From NCBI GenBank assembly GCA_965237595.1, contig CBDEFY010000007.1, positions 248,001-312,000 on the forward strand: a stretch of 64,000 nt of DNA, written 5' to 3'. The notes under the pieces were generated by a model. It was given only the letters and a program-made list of their open reading frames with translations. It made no database searches and had not been told where the DNA came from. The position numbers and the translations under genes were made by a program. Position 1 is the first letter of the stretch. Each line of letters opens with the position of its first letter. Source of the stretch: UBA9611 sp965237595. Its GTDB lineage: Bacteria; Chloroflexota; Dehalococcoidia; Lucifugimonadales; UBA3495. Positions 26,511 through 35,923 of the stretch are shown in pieces.

Positions 26511-28283
26511 CTAGCGGCTGCCTTGGTATAGGGGCCCGCGGAGGACTTGGCCTGGCAGGGCTCCGGTGTGCTGCCCTCCCTTCAATAACACTTCGCCATT
26601 GACGACCACGTAATCTATGCCAACGGCGCCCTGCTTTACGTGCATTTCCCCGCCGGGGAATTCGTACATCGGCTCGCGCGGCTTGGAGTCGATGGTGTCC
26701 GGATCGAATATGGTTATATCCGCGGCCTTGCCGGCAGCGATGAAGCCCCGGTCGTGGAGGTCGTGCATCAACGCGGTCTTGCCGGTCATCCGGTAGACAG
26801 CGTCTTCCAGAGACAGCACTTGTTCTTCCCGGACCCAGTGGGCCAGCAGATGGGTACTGTAGGTGGTACGGTCGCCCTTGTCGGGCCGCGCTCCACCGTC
26901 GGTTGTCCCAATTACGGTGTAAGGAGAGCCCAGTATGCGCCTCTGCGAATCGGCGTCACTATTCCGGTCAACGACCTGGAAGCTGGTCCGCATATCGTCG
27001 TCCAAGACCAGGTCTAAGAAGGCGTCCATTATTCCCTTGCCCTGTTCTTGGGCCAGTTGTTCGATGCTCTTCCCGCTGTGCTGCCGGTTTCGCTCTTCGT
27101 GGGCCATGTACACTTGGACCAGGTCCCAACGCCGATTGAAGCTCATTGTCCTGGTGCCCCGTTCCGCCTGGTAGGAGTGAGTGCCTTCGGTTTCCACCGC
27201 TTCCAGGCTCAGGGCCTTGCGGATTTCCGGGTCTCGGAATGAGCGTATCCGCTCTTCAACCGGTTGGGCCATGACCGAGTCCCAGGTCGACATACCCTGG
27301 AATACCGTCGTTGGGCTGATCATGTCCTCATCTTCCAGACCCCCAAGTCCGGCTCGCAGGTCGAATATCGGCCCGGCAGTGGCGGATAGACATGACGCGT
27401 AGGCCCGGGCGCCTGACTTGAACGCCTCTTCCACCATCTGAAGGTGTTCCTTCCACTCGTCGGGCTTGCTTAGCTCTTGAGCCAGCAGGTTGTAGATAGC
27501 CGGGCGGCCGGTCCGGCGGGACAGCTCTTGGGCGATTTTGGCCGGTTCGGTGTACCCGCCAGCGGCGCCGCCGCTCACCTGGAACACGCCGGTGCCCAAC
27601 TCGCCAAGGACGCTGCCCAGGGCGTACCGCTCTTCATCGGAGGCGACAGAGGACGGCACCTTTACGCCGAAGATCTCTCCACCTTGGTCGGCGAAGTTCC
27701 CAACGCTAAATCCCAGTGCGCCAGCCATGATGCCTTTCCGGACCTCTTCCTTCATAGCCCGGATCTCGTCGGCGGTGGCCTCCCGTTCCTGGCAGGCCTC
27801 ACCCATGACGTAGCGCCGGACCCCCGAGTGGCCGACGAAGGCGCCTACGTTAATGCCCCGGTTCCGACCGATGGCGTCGAGGTACTGGGGAATGGATTCC
27901 CAAGAGAAGTCCACCCCTTTCCGCTGGGCGCCCAGCGGGATGCCTTCCATCTTATCGAACATTTGCAGGTACCAGTCCCCGTCCCCCGGCCGGACCGGCG
28001 CGATTACAATCCCGCACTGGCCCACTATGATCGAAGTGTTCCCATTGAGCGAAGTTGAATTGACGATGGGGTCCCACATGCATTGGGAGTCGAAGTGGGT
28101 ATGATGGTCGATGAACCCCGGCGCGACCACCCGGCCATCGGCGTTAATCGTGCGGGTAGCGGACTCGTTGAACCTGCCGACCCCCACGATCTTTCCTTTG
28201 GTCACCGCGACGTCGGCGCGAAATTCCGGGGCGCCCGAACCGTCTATTACACGCCCATTCTTGATGAGTAGATCATAAGCCAT
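26511..28283 (-). CDS. D-aminoacylase-like amidohydrolase
   Basis: 590 residues of the amidohydrolase superfamily, closest in layout to N-acyl-D-amino-acid deacylases. It has the N-terminal composite beta domain MAYDLLIKNGRVIDGSGAPEFRADVAVTKGKI, the metal motif APGFIDHHTHFDSQCMWDP, and the late DLHDRGFIAAGKAADITIFDPDTI. The ATG at 28283 is preferred over a GTG one codon upstream. It is transcribed leftward, 107 bp upstream of the LLM gene, and probably belongs to the same catabolic unit. The true substrate may be a different amide or cyclic imide. Confidence 0.85.
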   Translation of the reverse strand: MAYDLLIKNGRVIDGSGAPEFRADVAVTKGKIVGVGRFNESATRTINADGRVVAPGFIDHHTHFDSQCMWDPIVNSTSLNGNTSIIVGQCGIVIAPVRPGDGDWYLQMFDKMEGIPLGAQRKGVDFSWESIPQYLDAIGRNRGINVGAFVGHSGVRRYVMGEACQEREATADEIRAMKEEVRKGIMAGALGFSVGNFADQGGEIFGVKVPSSVASDEERYALGSVLGELGTGVFQVSGGAAGGYTEPAKIAQELSRRTGRPAIYNLLAQELSKPDEWKEHLQMVEEAFKSGARAYASCLSATAGPIFDLRAGLGGLEDEDMISPTTVFQGMSTWDSVMAQPVEERIRSFRDPEIRKALSLEAVETEGTHSYQAERGTRTMSFNRRWDLVQVYMAHEERNRQHSGKSIEQLAQEQGKGIMDAFLDLVLDDDMRTSFQVVDRNSDADSQRRILGSPYTVIGTTDGGARPDKGDRTTYSTHLLAHWVREEQVLSLEDAVYRMTGKTALMHDLHDRGFIAAGKAADITIFDPDTIDSKPREPMYEFPGGEMHVKQGAVGIDYVVVNGEVLLKGGQHTGALPGQVLRGPLYQGSR

Positions 28284-28876
28284 CACGCACCTTCCCTTCC
28301 GCTCTGGTAGGACTGAGCTAAATTTAGACCTTGGGGCTCATCGCTCAATGTCCCGGCGGCGTTGATTTTAGTTAAGATTCGTGCACTCTACGGTATGGTA
28401 GCTTATTGGTCAATTACTATCGCCCAATTGGATATAATCAAACATAGTAATTACGATTCAAAACATCATTTATCGATAACTTTACGTGAAAGGGAGGCTC
28501 CAATTATGCATCCTGAGGTAGACCTCGGATTTTCTCCGGCGGTTAGTCTTGGCATTTTCGGCAATGGCGGGCATCAGGGAGGAGTGCAATCGGTTCGACA
28601 AATCAGATGTTCGATTCCCTTCTCGAGGCTCGTCGCGTCGGCGAAGCATATGACACTATGCAAGATTACTGGTAGGACCTGCCTTGCTGACCCGCGCCCA
28701 TCGAGTCCTCCCGACTGGCTCATTGCAGTAGAGCTACCTCATGAGAGTGGGGCATCGACCGAATTGGAGGGCAATTGACACCCTCAGTGTAGAGTCGTAC
28801 AGTTCGAGACCGCCCAGAGTGTCCTGTACTCAGGCGAAACAGGTTGATCTGGGACAATTCAGTTAGGAGGATGGCG
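28284..28876. other. gap with decayed gene fragments
   Basis: Between the leftward amidohydrolase and the rightward DUF3303-like gene. AT-rich near 28370-28500, where promoters for the divergent genes are likely. It holds the remnant at 28506-28675. Confidence 0.4.
28506..28675 (+). pseudogene. truncated N-terminal remnant, two frames
   Basis: An ATG at 28506 with GGGAGG 8 nt upstream starts MHPEVDLGFSPAVSLGIFGNGGHQGGVQS. A shift then leads to the frame of 28607-28675, MFDSLLEARRVGEAYDTMQDYW. The layout resembles the start of an LLM-type barrel, but the match is weak. It overlaps one degenerate copy of the ACACTAT palindrome. Confidence 0.3.
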
Positions 28877-29191
28877 ATGAAGTACATGATCAGCTGGTTC
28901 GAACGCCCGCATGGTTCGCCTGGGGAGTACGAGAATGCCCAGAAGCGGATACTTGAGGTGTTTGGTCAATGGGAGGCGCCCGCCGAATTCAGCATCTAGT
29001 TGTTCGTAGTGCGAGTGGGCGAGTGGGGTGGGCACATGTTAGTGGACTGCGACGATCCGTTGGCCGTTCACAAGGCCTGCTCGACGTTCCCAGCCTTCGA
29101 ATTCCAGGCGCGACCCGTGATTGCTGTCGAAGACGCAGCCCGGGTCGAACTCGAAGCCATCGCCTGGCGCGACGAGCTGAAAAGCAGTTGA
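28877..29191 (+). pseudogene. DUF3303-like protein interrupted by one TAG codon
   Basis: 105 codons in one frame, MKYMISWFERPHGSPGEYENAQKRILEVFGQWEAP, then TAG (28997-28999, codon 41), then LFVVRVGEWGGHMLVDCDDPLAVHKACSTFPAFEFQARPVIAVEDA. Both halves match the small DUF3303-type ferredoxin-like fold. The ribosome-binding site GGAGG lies 6 nt before the ATG at 28877. The TAG sits where a Gln would fit (CAG to TAG), so a nonsense mutation is likeliest. Confidence 0.6.
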
Positions 29192-29538
29192 AGTGGGCGG
29201 GGTAGCCACTCTCAAGTCTAGGAGCACCACTGGATTCAAAAAAGAGGGTCGGAGGTAACTTCGCACAACCGTCGTTACGAGCGGTGGGGGTTGCGGTCGC
29301 CCACCACTTGGTAGTTTTTGGCACGGAACAGCCAAGCACGCACACTATTGATTCATAGTGTCTCGAAACCCTACGTAATCTTGAGTGGTCAACGCCCAAG
29401 TTTCTCATGCCTGGACAGCGCCCGCTCCATCCAGGGGCCGTATGACCAACTCGGTGGAGATGGCCCTATATTAATTTGACTAATTCGGCGGACCGGCGAC
29501 TCGGTTGCCGAGGTTAGGCTATAAGGGAGGTCGGCTCA
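29192..29538. other. 347-bp gap with one palindrome
   Basis: Lies between the 3' ends of convergent genes. It contains the palindrome at 29342-29361 and nothing else that I can support. Confidence 0.45.
29342..29361. repeat. palindrome ACACTAT-N6-ATAGTGT
   Basis: Perfect 7-bp arms around TGATTC. Same arms and same 6-nt centre length as the sites at 22852 and 32988. Confidence 0.7.
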
Positions 29539-31824
29539 TCAAATCTCTAACTCCAACCTACAGCTAGGAGCGGTCACCCGAAAATCCACGAAAGTGATTT
29601 CGCCGTTCCTTCGGATTCCCAGGATTTCCAAACCTGATCCCGTTGCCTCCGGCGGCGGGGCGCCGATGGCGGCAAAGCTGTAGTCCTGCGGCCCTCCAGG
29701 TAGATCGAACTGGATGGTGATGGTTCTCCCTCGGACTTCGACTCCTTTTACCTGCGCCCGGGAGACCGGCACGTACTTCCCCGCAAAGCCCAACGGGTGC
29801 ACCGCACCCACGCGCGGTATCAGCACGACATACCGGGTGAGTCCGGGCTCGGCACGACCAGACAAAACTCGCTCCAGTATTAAGGCTTCATTGATGAAGT
29901 CGTACACCAAGTCCCCATTTTTCAGTAGAGGTTCTAGGTCCACCGAGTATTCCTGCGGCTCTTCAGACAGGTTCCACACAGAGACGTAAGTCCAGGTGAA
30001 CCCGCCGATGGTGGCAGTGGCATAGAAGGCTGGCACGGCGGTCTGGATCGTCGCTGCTAGCGGGTACGGCGGGTGGTCGGGCGGGGCCAGCCGGCCATCC
30101 GGGAATGCGAGCCTGTCTACGATATCTTTGTCAACATGGCCAATCTTGTCGCCTAAACCAACAACGCCCGCGCTAAGGGCCCTGGCCAAAGCCTCCTGGC
30201 CGGCATTGGGGTCGGCGAAACCCTCGGGATGGTCCTTATTGGTGATGAACAAATCATAGGAAGGGGCCAGGCCAAGTGCACCCGCAAGAAAAGACAGCAG
30301 AAGATTCTGCCGCAGGTTGCGCCCAGCCGGGAAGACCGAGCGGTATTCAGCCAGGTGCGATAGCATTTCGACCTGGCGCGTCTGGTGGTTCACGTAATCG
30401 GTGGAGGTGCGAACCGCCACCACGTTGTCGTAGGCCGTGGACGCCAGGTAGTGGCCGATGGTAGGCATGCACAACATCACGTCAAGGTCTTCGTCGCCCA
30501 TGGCCCGCACCATACCATCGAAAAACCGGTCAGCCTCACCAATGTTCGCCCGCAAGGAATGGCAGTTCTGAAGTTGGGTACGGAGGAAATCATGCCAGAT
30601 CCCGCAGGCGCCCCAGGACCGAAAGTCCCTGGCCAGGTCCTGGTAGATCTTGGAGTCTGTGGGATAAGCAGCGCCTTGTTCAACGGTGAGGCCATAGGGC
30701 TCCAAGTAGTCGTTGCTCCGGTCGAATGCAGACATGTGAAGCAGCATCGGTAGACCGGTTTCCCGGGCCACGGGTTCCAGGCCGTCCGGGTATTTGTCGG
30801 GGTCCGGCCGGTAGCTCCGCGAGAACCCGACCGTCTCGTGAGGGTACCAAAGGTCGAGGCCGAAGTATCGAACCGGGATGTCCGCCTCCGTAAAATAGTC
30901 GGCCAAGTCCGTTAGGGTTTCGGCAGCAGTGGGCCGGAAAAGCTGGGCGTAGTACCCGCCGTAGCAGTTCCAGAATCCTAGAGACCCGATTTCGGGCCCG
31001 TGCGGTGCTTTTGGTCCGCCGCCACGGTGGATTCTTGATAATAGCCGGCCCCAACGAAGTACGGTGTCAACCAGCCCAATCCCGAATACTAACAAGGTAT
31101 TGGTCGTGGTGCCGGCGGGGATATGGTCCACCGCTCCGTGCAGACCCCGTCCGACCGCCAACCCCACTGGAGTCTCAATCAACCGCATGGGGCTGATCAG
31201 CAAATGGTCCATGGGAGAGGCCACCATGGTCCGCTCTTCCCGGTCGAAGGCGATGAGAGGCGCAAACGGCTTTTCCGTGCATAGGTGCAGGTCCGTATCA
31301 GGAGAGAAGTCGGCTTGCCGGAGCTGCTCGGGAAGGTCTTCTAAACTTGGGGCAATGACAGCATCAGGGAAATGCCCGCTGACCCCAGATCCTTCCCGTC
31401 CCGTGAGTCCCCAAGTAAAGGTAAGATAACTGAATCCCTCGGCCAACCTAAATACCGGTGAATTGAAGGTCGTGTGGAAGTAGCTGTCCGCGACGGACGT
31501 CCCAGACATGTCCCTGATTGCGGTGGTCTCCACGATGACCGCCGATTCGGCCAACCCGCTGTCATAAGCTCGGAAAGTCTGGCGGAGCACAGGGCCCGAT
31601 TCGTCGCGTAGAGTCTGCGACAACGACCTATATTTGCCAAGGTGGTCGGTATCCTCGCCATCTTCCAGCGAGTCCACCACCAAGGAGCCGTCGAAGGTGG
31701 ACCGCCATCCCGGCGTCTGATGGACGACGGCCCCAATCTCAGGGAGAAAGGACAGGCCGTCGAAATCAACCGCACCGCAATTACCGCTCCTGGATAGCGA
31801 AACCGCTGCTCGATGGACGGTCAT
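29539..31824 (-). CDS. GH36-like alpha-galactosidase-type glycosidase
   Basis: 761 residues. An N-terminal beta-sandwich of about 270 residues is followed by a TIM-barrel with GFWNCYGGYYAQLF, then YFGLDLWYPHETVGFSRSYRPDPDKYPDGLEPVARETGLPMLLHMS, the strand order of clan GH-D enzymes. A later ACGIWHDFLRTQ strand carries an Asp in a nucleophile or acid position. A C-terminal beta domain ends the protein. Low Lys and no signal peptide suggest an intracellular enzyme. It overlaps the dehydrogenase gene upstream by 4 bp (ATGA), so the pair probably handles one sugar derivative. The specificity is open. Confidence 0.65.
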   Translation of the reverse strand: MTVHRAAVSLSRSGNCGAVDFDGLSFLPEIGAVVHQTPGWRSTFDGSLVVDSLEDGEDTDHLGKYRSLSQTLRDESGPVLRQTFRAYDSGLAESAVIVETTAIRDMSGTSVADSYFHTTFNSPVFRLAEGFSYLTFTWGLTGREGSGVSGHFPDAVIAPSLEDLPEQLRQADFSPDTDLHLCTEKPFAPLIAFDREERTMVASPMDHLLISPMRLIETPVGLAVGRGLHGAVDHIPAGTTTNTLLVFGIGLVDTVLRWGRLLSRIHRGGGPKAPHGPEIGSLGFWNCYGGYYAQLFRPTAAETLTDLADYFTEADIPVRYFGLDLWYPHETVGFSRSYRPDPDKYPDGLEPVARETGLPMLLHMSAFDRSNDYLEPYGLTVEQGAAYPTDSKIYQDLARDFRSWGACGIWHDFLRTQLQNCHSLRANIGEADRFFDGMVRAMGDEDLDVMLCMPTIGHYLASTAYDNVVAVRTSTDYVNHQTRQVEMLSHLAEYRSVFPAGRNLRQNLLLSFLAGALGLAPSYDLFITNKDHPEGFADPNAGQEALARALSAGVVGLGDKIGHVDKDIVDRLAFPDGRLAPPDHPPYPLAATIQTAVPAFYATATIGGFTWTYVSVWNLSEEPQEYSVDLEPLLKNGDLVYDFINEALILERVLSGRAEPGLTRYVVLIPRVGAVHPLGFAGKYVPVSRAQVKGVEVRGRTITIQFDLPGGPQDYSFAAIGAPPPEATGSGLEILGIRRNGEITFVDFRVTAPSCRLELEI

Positions 31825-32813
31825 GATGGGTTGTCGTCTAGTTCCACTGGCAGGCCGGTCCGGGCCGATTCGTAGGCCTTCAACACCAAGTCCAAGTCCT
31901 TCAGCCCTTCTTCGCCGGTAATTGCCGGTTCCGACGCCTCCATGATGCTCCGCCTGAACTCCAGCACCATGGGCGTCAGACCGCAGTGGTCGTGATCGAG
32001 TTGCCGGGTCTCCTGGGAATCGCCGTAGTCGATCTTCAGCCAGGGACGACCCAACTCGAAGTGGAGGTTCGCCCGTCCGCCGGTCACGCTAACCCACGGA
32101 CGCTCGGTTGGCTTGCCGATGCTCCACGTGTGGTTGATGATGCCCACGACTCCGTTGGGAGAGCGGGTGGTAACGACAATTCCGTCCTCGGCATCTAGTC
32201 CGGAGATACCCGGCGGGACTTGGACGGCGTATATCTGATTAGGCCGCCCGGTCAGGTATGCCAGGACGCTGGCCTTGTGGATTCCTCCGTCTATCAACAC
32301 CCCACCACCGTTTTGGTACTTGTCATTGCGCCAGGAGCCGGGCTGGAAAGGGTATTCTTCCTGCAACTGGATGAGGCGGACCCGGCCCACAACTCCCGAT
32401 TCGATGATTCTCTTTGCTTCTTGCACCGGCGCCAGAAAGCGGTAGTTCTCGGCGACCATCAATTTTACTCCGGCGCAATTGGCAGCTGTAATGATGGCGC
32501 GGGCTTCATCGATGGTCCGGGCAATGGGCTTTTCCAGTAGGATGTGTTTCTTCGCCCTTGCCGCGAGCCGGGCGTGCTCCAGGTGAAGGTGATGCGGCGT
32601 GCAGATGTAGAGCGTTTTTATCCTGACATCAGCAGCAGCGTCCTCATACGAACCGAAGGCTCCTGCACCGCCAAATTCGTCGGAGTAGGCCTTGGCGCGG
32701 GCGTAATCGCGGCTGGCGAAGTAAAGCTCCACCCGGTCCCGGGCAGCTATCAGCGATTCGGCGAAAGTTCGGGCGAATCCACCGCAGCCTATGACGCAGA
32801 GCCCTAGCTTCAT
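31821..32813 (-). CDS. Gfo/Idh/MocA-family oxidoreductase
   Basis: 330 residues. The N-terminal NAD(P)-binding fold starts MKLGLCVIGCGGFARTFAESL and includes LYICTPHHLHLEHARLAARAKKHILLEKPIARTIDEA, with the catalytic Lys in EKPIA. The C-terminal alpha/beta domain has the GGGVLIDGGIHKASVLAYLTG motif with its His. Such enzymes oxidise or reduce sugars, inositols or biliverdin-like compounds. It is the first gene of the pair with the GH36-like gene. Confidence 0.9.
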   Translation of the reverse strand: MKLGLCVIGCGGFARTFAESLIAARDRVELYFASRDYARAKAYSDEFGGAGAFGSYEDAAADVRIKTLYICTPHHLHLEHARLAARAKKHILLEKPIARTIDEARAIITAANCAGVKLMVAENYRFLAPVQEAKRIIESGVVGRVRLIQLQEEYPFQPGSWRNDKYQNGGGVLIDGGIHKASVLAYLTGRPNQIYAVQVPPGISGLDAEDGIVVTTRSPNGVVGIINHTWSIGKPTERPWVSVTGGRANLHFELGRPWLKIDYGDSQETRQLDHDHCGLTPMVLEFRRSIMEASEPAITGEEGLKDLDLVLKAYESARTGLPVELDDNPS

Positions 32814-33559
32814 GGAGCCCCCTAGACAACCGACCTATGAAATCACACCCACTTTTTCTATTCGGTACGGTAAAGTCCGTTGACCATTCTATTATCTGGG
32901 GGAATCTAAGCACCACCTGTTGATTGACCGATTGCACGATTTGGCGGACCTGAGCACCCATGTCATGCTGCGCGAGCCGGCCGGAACTGACACTATGCGC
33001 GAATAGTGTCACCGGCAGAATGAATGGAGAACCGGGGCTTGTACTCACCGCCAATCAAGAATCGGGATGGCTCTACAATCACAGGAAATCCCGTAGTACA
33101 GTGAGTTAAGTAATGATTGTCCACCGCCAGGCGGTTCCGAAGGTGGCATGAAAACCAAAAATCCTGACTACTCCTGAAGGGGCCTGAGCGACACATTTGC
33201 CCAAGCGGAAAGCCGCCAGTATGATGAATGCTGACAGCTTTTTCTATTAGCCTTTTTGATAGTTCGGACTGCTGGGGACTCCTAGGGTGAAAGTCCAATG
33301 GGGGACGAGTGATTCTCATCATCGAAGGCGCTGACCCCGAGGAAATCAACCATCGCCAACGCCGTGTCCGAGCGTCACCACTGGCCGATCGTCAAGGTCA
33401 GGATGAGCCAAAAAGTAGGCTGCCCATCACCGTTGGCGTAATGGGAAATGGCTTTTGTGTCTGGTCTCTGGATTCCGGCATTCGCCGGAAAGACGAAGGT
33501 GGCGCTGAGCATTCTTCGGGGCACACCGCAACCCATCGGATTTTTGGGGTCGGCCGGCT
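32814..33559. other. 746-bp gap with remnants and repeats
   Basis: Contains the palindrome 32988-33011, which overlaps the end of a plus-strand remnant reading LLIDRLHDLADLSTHVMLREPAGTDTMRE and then a stop (a C-terminal scrap of an unknown protein). It also holds a short hairpin with TTCCGGC/GCCGGAA near 33475-33491, a common type of dispersed repeat. No intact gene. Confidence 0.45.
32988..33011. repeat. palindrome TGACACTAT-N6-ATAGTGTCA
   Basis: Perfect 9-bp arms around GCGCGA. This is the best-preserved copy and lies about 175 bp upstream of the Gfo/Idh/MocA start. Confidence 0.8.
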
Positions 33560-34177
33560 CTACAGAATCGTCTGTACCTTGCTCCATATCTCCCGGCTCA
33601 GCTCCTCGGGAGGACGTTGGCCGTCCAGCACCAGCCACCCCCCAGGATCCGAGGCGGCCAGGGCGCTATAGCCCCGGCGTATCTTGCGGTGAAAGTCCAC
33701 CGGTGCTTCGTCGAAGGTGTCTCCGTTCCCGCCGGCCGGTCCGCTGCCTTTCCGGGCCAGGGCCGTCTCCACGGGCAGGTCCAATAAAACCGTCAAGTCC
33801 GGCTCCAGCCCACCGGTTGCTTCGCGGTTCAGCCGCTCAATCAACTCCCGGTCCAACCCGCGTCCGTAGCCCTGGTAGGCCACCGTGGAGCTGGTGAACC
33901 GGTCGGCGATCACCACCCCGCCCTGGTCCAAGAAGGGCCGAATCACCTGTTGGACCAACTGGGCGCGGGCAGCCTGGAAGAGCAGCAGCTCGCTTATTGG
34001 AGTCATGGAATCGCCAGACTTCAGCAGTCGCCGCAGGGACTGACCGAGGGGAGTGCCGCCGGGCTCGTGGGTGCGCATGACCTTGACGCCGCGGCGGCGC
34101 AGCCGACGGAACAGGGAGCGGGCTTGGGTGCTCTTGCCCGACCCGTCGCCGCCTTCCAATACGATAAAGCAGGCCAT
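33560..34177 (-). CDS. tmk: thymidylate kinase
   Basis: Phosphorylates dTMP to dTDP. 205 residues with the P-loop LEGGDGSGKSTQARSL, the DR(F) motif in VVIADRFTSSTVAYQGYGRGLD and EPGGTPLGQSLR. It lies 39 bp after the R3H ATPase gene and closes the leftward pdxS operon. Confidence 0.95.
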   Translation of the reverse strand: MACFIVLEGGDGSGKSTQARSLFRRLRRRGVKVMRTHEPGGTPLGQSLRRLLKSGDSMTPISELLLFQAARAQLVQQVIRPFLDQGGVVIADRFTSSTVAYQGYGRGLDRELIERLNREATGGLEPDLTVLLDLPVETALARKGSGPAGGNGDTFDEAPVDFHRKIRRGYSALAASDPGGWLVLDGQRPPEELSREIWSKVQTIL

Positions 34178-34216
34178 CTTATTCGACGCCCAATCGTGGC
34201 GTGAGACCCTCCGGCG

Positions 34217-35923
34217 TTAGACCCTGTAGAACATGACGGCCCGTTCCGGCTCGCGGCCTTGGCTGACCGAGGCCACGTTGTAGCGTTGACCCAGCAGGTG
34301 CTGCAATCTCCGGATATAGGAGCGTTGCGGGGTCAGCCGCACGGTCTGCTCACCGGCCAAAACCTGGTTGGCAGCCTCCTCCGCTTCGTCCATAGCTTTT
34401 TCCATGGTGGGCGAGCCGTCTCCACCGGTGAAGGGTGGGCCGTCGTCGTCGTTGCCCAGATCGGGCATCTTGCCCCGGCCGTTACCGCCGCCGTGCCAGT
34501 CCTTAATCACCGTCTCCAGGAACTCCTGCAACTGGGGCATGGTGTTCTTCCGGAGCACGCAAACCGGCGTCCCGCTGGACTCGGCGATACGGACCAACTG
34601 GGAACCCCGACGGTAATGGGTCTTGGTGGTCAACACTAGGTCGGCCCGCCTCAACTCATTGACGATATGCACCACGGTCCCCGATTCCGCAACGGCGGCT
34701 TCCAGTTTGTCCCGTCCTACGCCGAAAAGAAACACACGCACCTCCGTCTCTTTGGCTGCGGACTCCGGCACTGAGGGCAACGACGGCACCGCCGTCTGAT
34801 CCTGGGATATCCGGCTCCCAGACCGGCTCGGGCGTGCGCTTTCCGGCTGCCAAGCTCCCGGTTTGGCCTCGCTGTTCCTCACCTGTTCCTGGCTGCGCTT
34901 AACATCGCCGTCCTCGCCCAGCCAACGGACCTCGGGCGCGATGGGGAAGCCCCGCAGCCACTGGTCCACTACCCGGTCCACGTTGTCGTGGACCGCCAGG
35001 CGGTCCCAGCCCTGAATCTCGACTACAACGTCGAAGGTTGCCGGCGCTTTGCGTTCCAGCACGCTCTTCTGGGTGCCCCGGTACCGGGCTTCTTGGTCTC
35101 CCAGGGTCACGGTTTGTATACCGCCCACCAAATCCGAAAGGGTGGGGTTCATTATCAGGTTGTCCAGGGTGTTGCCGTGGGCGGTTGCAATCAGTTGCAC
35201 GCCGCGCTCGGCGATGGTCCGGGCGGCGGCCGCTTCCTGCTCCGTGCCCATTTCATCGATGATGATGGTCTCGGGCATATGGTTTTCCACGGCCTCAATC
35301 ATCACGCTGTGCTGTTGCGAGGGGGTCCGCACCTGCATGCGCCTGGAGCGCCCGATAGCCGGGTGGGGCACGTCGCCGTCACCGGCAATCTCGTTGGAAG
35401 TGTCGACGATAATCACCCGCTTCTTGGCTTCATGGGAGAGCACCCTGGCCATCTCCCGCAGCATCGTGGTCTTGCCCACGCCGGGGCGGCCCAGAAGCAA
35501 GATATTCTTCCCGGAGAAGGCTAGGTCCTCGATTATCTTGATGGTGCCAAAGACCGCCCGGCCCACCCGGCAGGTGATGCCGATGACCTGTCCCTTCCGG
35601 TTGCGGATGGCGGATATCCGGTGGAGGGTGCGTTCGATGCCGGCCCGGTTGTCGTCCCCGAACTCGCCGATCCGGCTAATCACGCTCTCCAAGTCTTCGG
35701 CGGTAACGGGACGCTGGTCCAGTTCGGCTTCCTCAGACACGAACCGGGCCTCGGGCAAGCGCCCCAGGTCCAGCACAATCTCAAGCAATCGCTCCAGGTC
35801 ATTCCGGCACCGCAGAGCCTCCGCGACGTTGTCGGGTAGCACATCTAGGACCAGGTCCAGCTCTTCCTGTTCCTTTTCTCGCCCTGTTTCCTGAAGCTGC
35901 TCTTGCACCGTTGCCAATATCAC
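34217..35923 (-). CDS. SpoIIIAA-like AAA ATPase with C-terminal R3H domain
   Basis: 568 residues from a GTG that overlaps the previous stop (GTGA). The ATPase core has Walker A LLLGRPGVGKTTMLRE, Walker B ETIIIDEMGTEQEA and an arginine-rich GRSRRMQVRTPSQQHSVMIEAVENH, as in SpoIIIAA and the plastid Ycf45 group. After a low-complexity linker (about 330-400) and a second domain (VRVFLFGVGRDKLEAAVAESG), an R3H single-stranded nucleic-acid-binding domain ends the protein (LTPQRSYIRRLQHLLGQRYNVASVSQGREPERAVMFYRV). The role is unknown; RNA or ssDNA handling is inferred from the R3H domain. Confidence 0.85.
   Translation of the reverse strand: MILATVQEQLQETGREKEQEELDLVLDVLPDNVAEALRCRNDLERLLEIVLDLGRLPEARFVSEEAELDQRPVTAEDLESVISRIGEFGDDNRAGIERTLHRISAIRNRKGQVIGITCRVGRAVFGTIKIIEDLAFSGKNILLLGRPGVGKTTMLREMARVLSHEAKKRVIIVDTSNEIAGDGDVPHPAIGRSRRMQVRTPSQQHSVMIEAVENHMPETIIIDEMGTEQEAAAARTIAERGVQLIATAHGNTLDNLIMNPTLSDLVGGIQTVTLGDQEARYRGTQKSVLERKAPATFDVVVEIQGWDRLAVHDNVDRVVDQWLRGFPIAPEVRWLGEDGDVKRSQEQVRNSEAKPGAWQPESARPSRSGSRISQDQTAVPSLPSVPESAAKETEVRVFLFGVGRDKLEAAVAESGTVVHIVNELRRADLVLTTKTHYRRGSQLVRIAESSGTPVCVLRKNTMPQLQEFLETVIKDWHGGGNGRGKMPDLGNDDDGPPFTGGDGSPTMEKAMDEAEEAANQVLAGEQTVRLTPQRSYIRRLQHLLGQRYNVASVSQGREPERAVMFYRV

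Noticed and set aside
28997..28999. Pyrrolysine at the TAG codon
   Set aside because: The family has no Pyl members that I know of, no PYLIS-like or pyl gene is in the window, and a CAG to TAG change explains it.
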